8,399 bases of DNA from an uncultured Lachnospiraceae bacterium (GTDB lineage Bacteria; Bacillota; Clostridia; Lachnospirales; Lachnospiraceae): the NCBI GenBank assembly GCA_910579645.1, contig CAJTVK010000165.1, positions 1 to 8,399 of the forward strand, read 5' to 3'. Shown here one piece after another: positions 5,901 through 8,399 of this stretch. The notes beneath the pieces were generated by a model that worked only from the letters and a program-made list of their open reading frames with translations, was not told the DNA's origin and ran no database searches. The stretch's first letter is position 1, and each line of letters opens with the position of its first letter. The translations under genes were made by a program, and so were the position numbers.

Positions 5901-6085
5901 CCCACCTGCTTTCCTATGATCTGCCCGGCAAGGGACTCATAGCCTTTCGCATTGGCGCAGAGGTCACAGTCATAAGCTGTATGGCTCCGGTATTTCCCGG
6001 CATAATCCCTGGCTGTCAATGCGCCTCCCCCTACATAAATGAGATTAATATAGTCCAGACCGTAGCCACGCTCCCCAAGTTCCAT
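5897..6085 (-). pseudogene. parM: C-terminal fragment of a ParM/StbA-type plasmid segregation actin
   Basis: Only 62 codons remain, against roughly 300 or more in the family. The fragment carries the late actin-fold signature LDYINLIYVGGGAL (about 10-23), where the GGG loop belongs to subdomain IIA. It ends with YDCDLCANAKGYESLAG, the usual ParM tail of Firmicutes plasmids and conjugative elements. The ATP-binding phosphate-1 and phosphate-2 motifs are absent. The frame is closed by TAA immediately before the apparent ATG, and prfH ends 15 bases upstream. The 5' part was therefore lost in a deletion that placed prfH next to this piece. It cannot form filaments. Confidence 0.75.
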
Positions 6086-6099
6086 TTAAATCAGTCGTA

Positions 6100-6699
6100 T
6101 TACTCCTGACGTTTTTTCAGGACAAACCTCTCTCCCTCATAAATCCGGATCGGATTTCCCCTGACAATACGGGCATGTTCCCGCCATGCTTCGCTTCTCT
6201 GTACCGCTTCCTGCTCTTTCTGTAAAGCTGCAAGCTTCTCCTGTAATTTCTCCATGGCACGCTGCTTATTCCGGAACTGGCTCCGCTCTTCGGTGGACTG
6301 CGACACAAGCCCTGTCGGTATATGGATGATCCGCACGCCTGTTTCCACTTTATTTACATTCTGGCCTCCCTTACCCCCACAGCGGAACTTTTCAATACGG
6401 TATTCTTTCTCTGATGCGATCCCACCCTGTTCCGGGATAATGCTCACATCCACATACCAGTTTTTCCTTTTATGGTTCGCACGGAAGGGGCTCCTGCAAA
6501 TCCACAGCACTGTCCCCTCAAGGCTGCTCAGGTTCTGCTCTGTCCGGAAACGGAGGGAATCATAACAGCCTTTCTCATAGCCGCCGGTTGCGGACAGCAT
6601 TTCCAAATCCCCATATTCTTTCTGTAATGCCTCAAACAGCTTCGCCACCGCTAACTGACACTCGGAGGGTCCCTGCCCTGCACTAATCTGTATTATCAT
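6100..6699 (-). CDS. prfH: Peptide chain release factor-like protein PrfH
   Basis: This 199-residue protein is full length for PrfH. The family-specific front includes SAGQGPSECQLAVAKLFEAL and ICRSPFRANHKRKNWYV (67-83). The catalytic domain has FRCGGKGGQNVNKVETGVRI with the GGQ tripeptide at 111-113, then the RSQFRNKQRA helix. It lacks the RF1/RF2 stop-codon-reading domain 2. Known: PrfH works with RtcB2 to rescue ribosomes whose 16S rRNA decoding centre has been cut, releasing the peptide before RtcB reseals the RNA. The ATG overlaps the rtcB stop as ATGA, and AGGGGGA inside rtcB is its ribosome site. The gene looks intact even though the rtcB partner has lost its N-terminus. Confidence 0.88.
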   Translation of the reverse strand: MIIQISAGQGPSECQLAVAKLFEALQKEYGDLEMLSATGGYEKGCYDSLRFRTEQNLSSLEGTVLWICRSPFRANHKRKNWYVDVSIIPEQGGIASEKEYRIEKFRCGGKGGQNVNKVETGVRIIHIPTGLVSQSTEERSQFRNKQRAMEKLQEKLAALQKEQEAVQRSEAWREHARIVRGNPIRIYEGERFVLKKRQE

Positions 6700-7700
6700 A
6701 AATTTCTGTCCCCCTGCTTTTTGCTCCCTGCCTTGAAATTATAGGCAGGCTTCAATATCTCTGTAACTTCTACAGTGTCTCTAATCTGCTCAGCAATTTC
6801 CCCTATGGAACGATAGGCAAAAGGCGCTTCGTCCAGAGTGTCCGCTCCGACACAACTGCTGTAGATACCCTTCATCTCCTTTTTAAATTCCGATACGGTA
6901 TACTGATTCTTTACATCCTCACGCTTTAACCTTCTGCCGGAACCATGCGGCGCAGAGTAATTCCAGTCCGCATTGCCTTTCCCAATTCCCAAAATAACCC
7001 CGTCCCTCATATTGGCCGGAATAACCACAGGTTCCCCCCTTTTTGCAGAAACAGCTCCCTTGCGGAGGATACCTGAATCATCCAGATAATTATGCGGCAC
7101 CGAAAAGTACTCCAGCGCTTTCCATTTCATCCCCTTAAGGATTTCCCTGACGATAATCTGCCTGTTCCATTCGGCATACTGCTGAATGACCTGCACATCC
7201 TCTAAATAAGCAGCCTTGTTTTCGCCCTCCAGGAAACTCATGTAATAAGGCACTTCCATACCCTGTTCTTTCAGGCAGGTACTGGCAAGCTTCGTGTAAT
7301 ACTCCGCTACTTCCTCCCCCAAATGCCTGCTTCCCGTATGCACCACAAGATACAGACTGCCATCATCACCCTTATCCAGTTCGATGAAATGATTGCCGCC
7401 TCCAAGAGTGCCAAGGCTCCTGTCTGCCTTTGCCCTGCTAATATGGCGGATGCAGTGGAGCTCTCCATAGGGAAATTCCTTTGCCATATGATGGGGTTCT
7501 TTCCTGCTAATAAAACCTGACGGTATATTCTCCCGGATCACTCTGTCTAATTTCTGAAACTCCACATTATTCTTATTTAGTTTTACACAGGTCATGCCGC
7601 AGCCGATATCCACTCCTAAAAGCTGTGGAATCACCTTATCCGTAACCGTCATGGAAAGCCCGATGGGCGCAAAAAAAGCACCCCAAAGGCGCTGTGTCAC
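6696..7700 (-). CDS. rtcB: RtcB-type RNA 3'-phosphate ligase, N-terminally truncated
   Basis: RtcB joins RNA 2',3'-cyclic phosphate or 3'-phosphate ends to 5'-OH ends, using GTP and Mn2+. The 334 residues keep Asp31 and Cys34 in GVDIGCGM, Asn103/His104 in GGGNHFIE, His121 in VVHTGSRHLG, and His203 in PHNYLD. His252 in APHGSGRR is the guanylylated residue. The matching E. coli aspartate is D75, so about 44 residues are missing. True homology seems to begin only at APIGLSMTVTDKV (11-23), so nearer 54 are lost. The PDVH-type strand before this is not found in any frame upstream. The frame opens with a GTG that has no ribosome site, and residues 2-10 look foreign. Activity is doubtful; prfH follows with an ATGA overlap. 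Confidence 0.85.
   Translation of the reverse strand: MTQRLWGAFFAPIGLSMTVTDKVIPQLLGVDIGCGMTCVKLNKNNVEFQKLDRVIRENIPSGFISRKEPHHMAKEFPYGELHCIRHISRAKADRSLGTLGGGNHFIELDKGDDGSLYLVVHTGSRHLGEEVAEYYTKLASTCLKEQGMEVPYYMSFLEGENKAAYLEDVQVIQQYAEWNRQIIVREILKGMKWKALEYFSVPHNYLDDSGILRKGAVSAKRGEPVVIPANMRDGVILGIGKGNADWNYSAPHGSGRRLKREDVKNQYTVSEFKKEMKGIYSSCVGADTLDEAPFAYRSIGEIAEQIRDTVEVTEILKPAYNFKAGSKKQGDRNL
7671..7692 (-). terminator. Terminator-like hairpin at the rtcB truncation point
   Basis: On the minus strand a 5-base stem (7692-7688 with 7682-7678, one G-U pair) and 5-base loop are followed by seven T bases (7677-7671). Intact rtcB homology begins right after the T-run. This could be the terminator of a foreign unit brought to the junction. 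The stem is short, so chance is possible. Confidence 0.35.
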
Positions 7701-7780
7701 AAGTTCTCTTTCTATACAAATATAACGTAATAGAAAATCCCTGAAATACTTACCAAAAACTTTTTACCCCCATAAAAGAA

Positions 7781-7861
7781 CTATCTGTAAGACACTGGGA
7801 GTGACATACCTTTGATTATCAGTTTCATTATTCTGTTTTGGATTGCTTTATTCTTCTGCAT
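7781..7861 (-). CDS. 26-codon ORF with strong promoter and ribosome site
   Basis: The ORF begins MQKNKAIQNRIMKLIIKG at the ATG 7861-7859 and ends at TAG 7783-7781. The ribosome site, GGAAAGGAGTG, is excellent and the promoter 48 bases upstream is good. The peptide is basic, with an amphipathic middle. It could be a leader peptide, a short toxin-like peptide, or the head of a gene whose body was deleted; I do not recognise it. The initiation signals are far better than the ORF length would suggest, which favours a truncated gene. Confidence 0.4.
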   Translation of the reverse strand: MQKNKAIQNRIMKLIIKGMSLPVSYR

Positions 7862-7908
7862 GGTAAACACTCCTTTCCTTCATCAATGCTCTTCATTCCA
7901 ACAAATAA

Positions 7909-7937
7909 ATAGTATCACGAGAATCTGCGGTTTGCAA
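7909..7937 (-). promoter_or_regulatory. Sigma-A-type promoter
   Basis: On the minus strand TTGCAA (7937-7932) and TACTAT (7914-7909) are separated by exactly 17 bases. An extended TG motif lies one base before the -10 box. It points at the 26-codon ORF and, beyond it, at the truncated rtcB-prfH pair, which it may now drive unless the hairpin at 7671-7692 stops the transcript. Confidence 0.7.
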
Positions 7938-8064
7938 GTATCTATTTTTTATTTCCGGACTGCCTTATTCAATCCCCCAACAAATTGATACAGATATAAG
8001 GTCAAAGATTAGAAAGTAAAGTCAAAATGGGTCACTCCTATATAATTTCTCATTTAAGGGTAAG
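7938..8064. other. Intergenic stretch without a supported gene
   Basis: This AT-rich DNA lies between the promoter and the tuf terminator. I see no ORF with a ribosome site, no RNA gene and no long repeat. GGGTCAC at 8029-8035 resembles the ends of some insertion sequences, but no partner end is visible. Confidence 0.5.
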
Positions 8065-8096
8065 AAAAAAGGGCTCTCCGATTTCTCGGAAAGCCC
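8065..8096 (-). terminator. Rho-independent terminator after tuf fragment
   Basis: An 11-base stem (8096-8086 with 8081-8071, one G-U pair) is capped by a GAAA tetraloop and followed by six T bases (8070-8065). It lies 43 bases after the tuf stop codon and is most likely the native terminator of the tuf transcription unit. Confidence 0.9.
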
Positions 8097-8139
8097 CGTA
8101 AAATATAGCTTTTTACTAATGAATTCGCAAGAATTCTAT

Positions 8140-8199
8140 TTACTCAATGATTGTGGCAACCCTACCAGAACCTACTGTACGATCACCCTCACGGTATTT
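8140..8199 (-). pseudogene. tuf: 3' end of an EF-Tu gene, without the body of the gene
   Basis: The minus strand reads YREGDRTVGSGRVATIIE and then TAA. REG-RTVGSGRVATIIE is the invariant C-terminal strand of bacterial EF-Tu domain 3, which delivers aminoacyl-tRNA to the ribosome. Upstream of about 8200 the similarity stops and the frame meets TAG within roughly ten codons, so the other 375 or so codons are absent here. The Asp in EGDRT replaces the usual Gly, so the match is not perfect. The proper terminator follows. This is what the displaced 3' end of a gene looks like after a site-specific element inserts there and brings its own copy of the tail. Confidence 0.7.
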
Positions 8200-8295
8200 G
8201 AATAGTGTTTTTTGTGGTATTTTCTATGTTTTGTATTGCGGAAAACAGCGTAAAATCGTTTTTTTGTGTGGTGTATTTTTTATTTGCATGATTTC

Positions 8296-8314
8296 TTGGC
8301 ACCGTTTTGGCACC
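8296..8314. repeat. Direct repeat TTGGCACC, 11-base period
   Basis: Two exact 8-base copies are separated by GTT, and the second is followed by AAAA. They may be integrase arm-type or excisionase sites. Confidence 0.6.
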
Positions 8315-8346
8315 AAAATAATTTTCTCCTTATCCAACCTTATTGC

Positions 8347-8362
8347 ATGGTGCTAGCACCAT
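8347..8362. repeat. Perfect 16-base palindrome ATGGTGCTAGCACCAT
   Basis: The two half-sites are completely symmetrical with no spacer. Each half contains GGTGC, which also occurs inside the reverse complement of the nearby TTGGCACC repeats (GGTGCC). A dimeric repressor or recombination-directionality site is likely, but the binding protein is unknown. Confidence 0.5.
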
Positions 8363-8399
8363 ATATAAATAACATTAACAAGGAAAATATCAATTCGTT

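Larger units (their letters stand above)
8202..8399. mobile_element. Probable end of an integrative element adjoining tuf
   Basis: No gene is supported in these 198 bases. TTGGCACC occurs as a direct repeat at 8296-8303 and 8307-8314 (period 11), and a perfect 16-base palindrome follows at 8347-8362. Short direct repeats near an attachment site are typical arm-type sites for tyrosine integrases, and the neighbouring tuf 3' fragment gives a natural target. No integrase is in the window; it would lie to the right. The element boundary is inferred to be near 8150-8202. Confidence 0.45.

Noticed and set aside
6117..6308. Second minus-strand frame inside prfH
   Set aside because: It is an out-of-frame shadow of the conserved GGQ-domain protein.
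8020..8046. Possible insertion-sequence end (TGACCCATTTTGAC on the minus strand)
   Set aside because: It is reminiscent of some IS termini, but there is no second inverted end, target duplication or transposase fragment in the window.
8147..8356. Plus-strand 69-codon hydrophobic ORF at the right end
   Set aside because: It starts antisense to the EF-Tu tail, has no ribosome site, and its Phe/Cys-rich look comes from T-rich DNA.

Overview
The window reads as an accessory, patchwork stretch of a low-to-mid-GC Clostridia chromosome, most like gut Lachnospiraceae (inference). The grounds are strong AGGAGG-type ribosome sites, Firmicutes-type two-component and HxlR proteins, an EF-Tu tail of Clostridia type, and several broken mobile-element genes. 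Almost everything is transcribed from the minus strand, right to left; only the HxlR regulator is clearly on the plus strand.

Left end (1-840): a minus-strand gene runs off the window. It encodes a short N-terminus followed by a perfect 19-residue repeat carrying ACGS-ACGA and CGAGD (Cys-X3-Asp) motifs. This is the hallmark of a repeat-type, probably radical-SAM-modified RiPP precursor. Divergent from it is an HxlR-family regulator, with inverted repeats in the shared promoter region and its own terminator.

Middle-left (840-2330): an intact alpha/beta hydrolase, then two tiny overlapping ORFs that look like the two ends of a larger mobile-element protein after deletion and frameshift. Their leader is GC-rich and strongly structured.

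Middle (2330-5452): a response regulator and HAMP histidine kinase (ATGA overlap), then a secreted PepSY-like protein with its own promoter region and a strong terminator. A direct repeat upstream of the secreted-protein gene could be the response-regulator site.

Middle-right (5445-7700): the last 62 codons of a ParM-type plasmid actin, an intact ParR-like small DNA-binding protein and a small unknown ORF, placed directly upstream of the regulator. Above them is an rtcB-prfH pair (RNA ligase plus release-factor-like rescue protein). The rtcB gene has lost about its first 50 codons, although all recognisable catalytic residues remain.

Right end (7700-8399): a good promoter and ribosome site drive only a 26-codon ORF. 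Beyond it are a strong terminator and the last 17-19 codons of a tuf (EF-Tu) gene with no tuf body upstream. Next to that are direct repeats and a perfect palindrome that resemble the end of an integrative element. My reading is that an element has inserted at the 3' end of tuf, and that the DNA to the left has collected pieces of several older elements. The most novel item is the repeat RiPP precursor; its maturase should lie to the left of the window.
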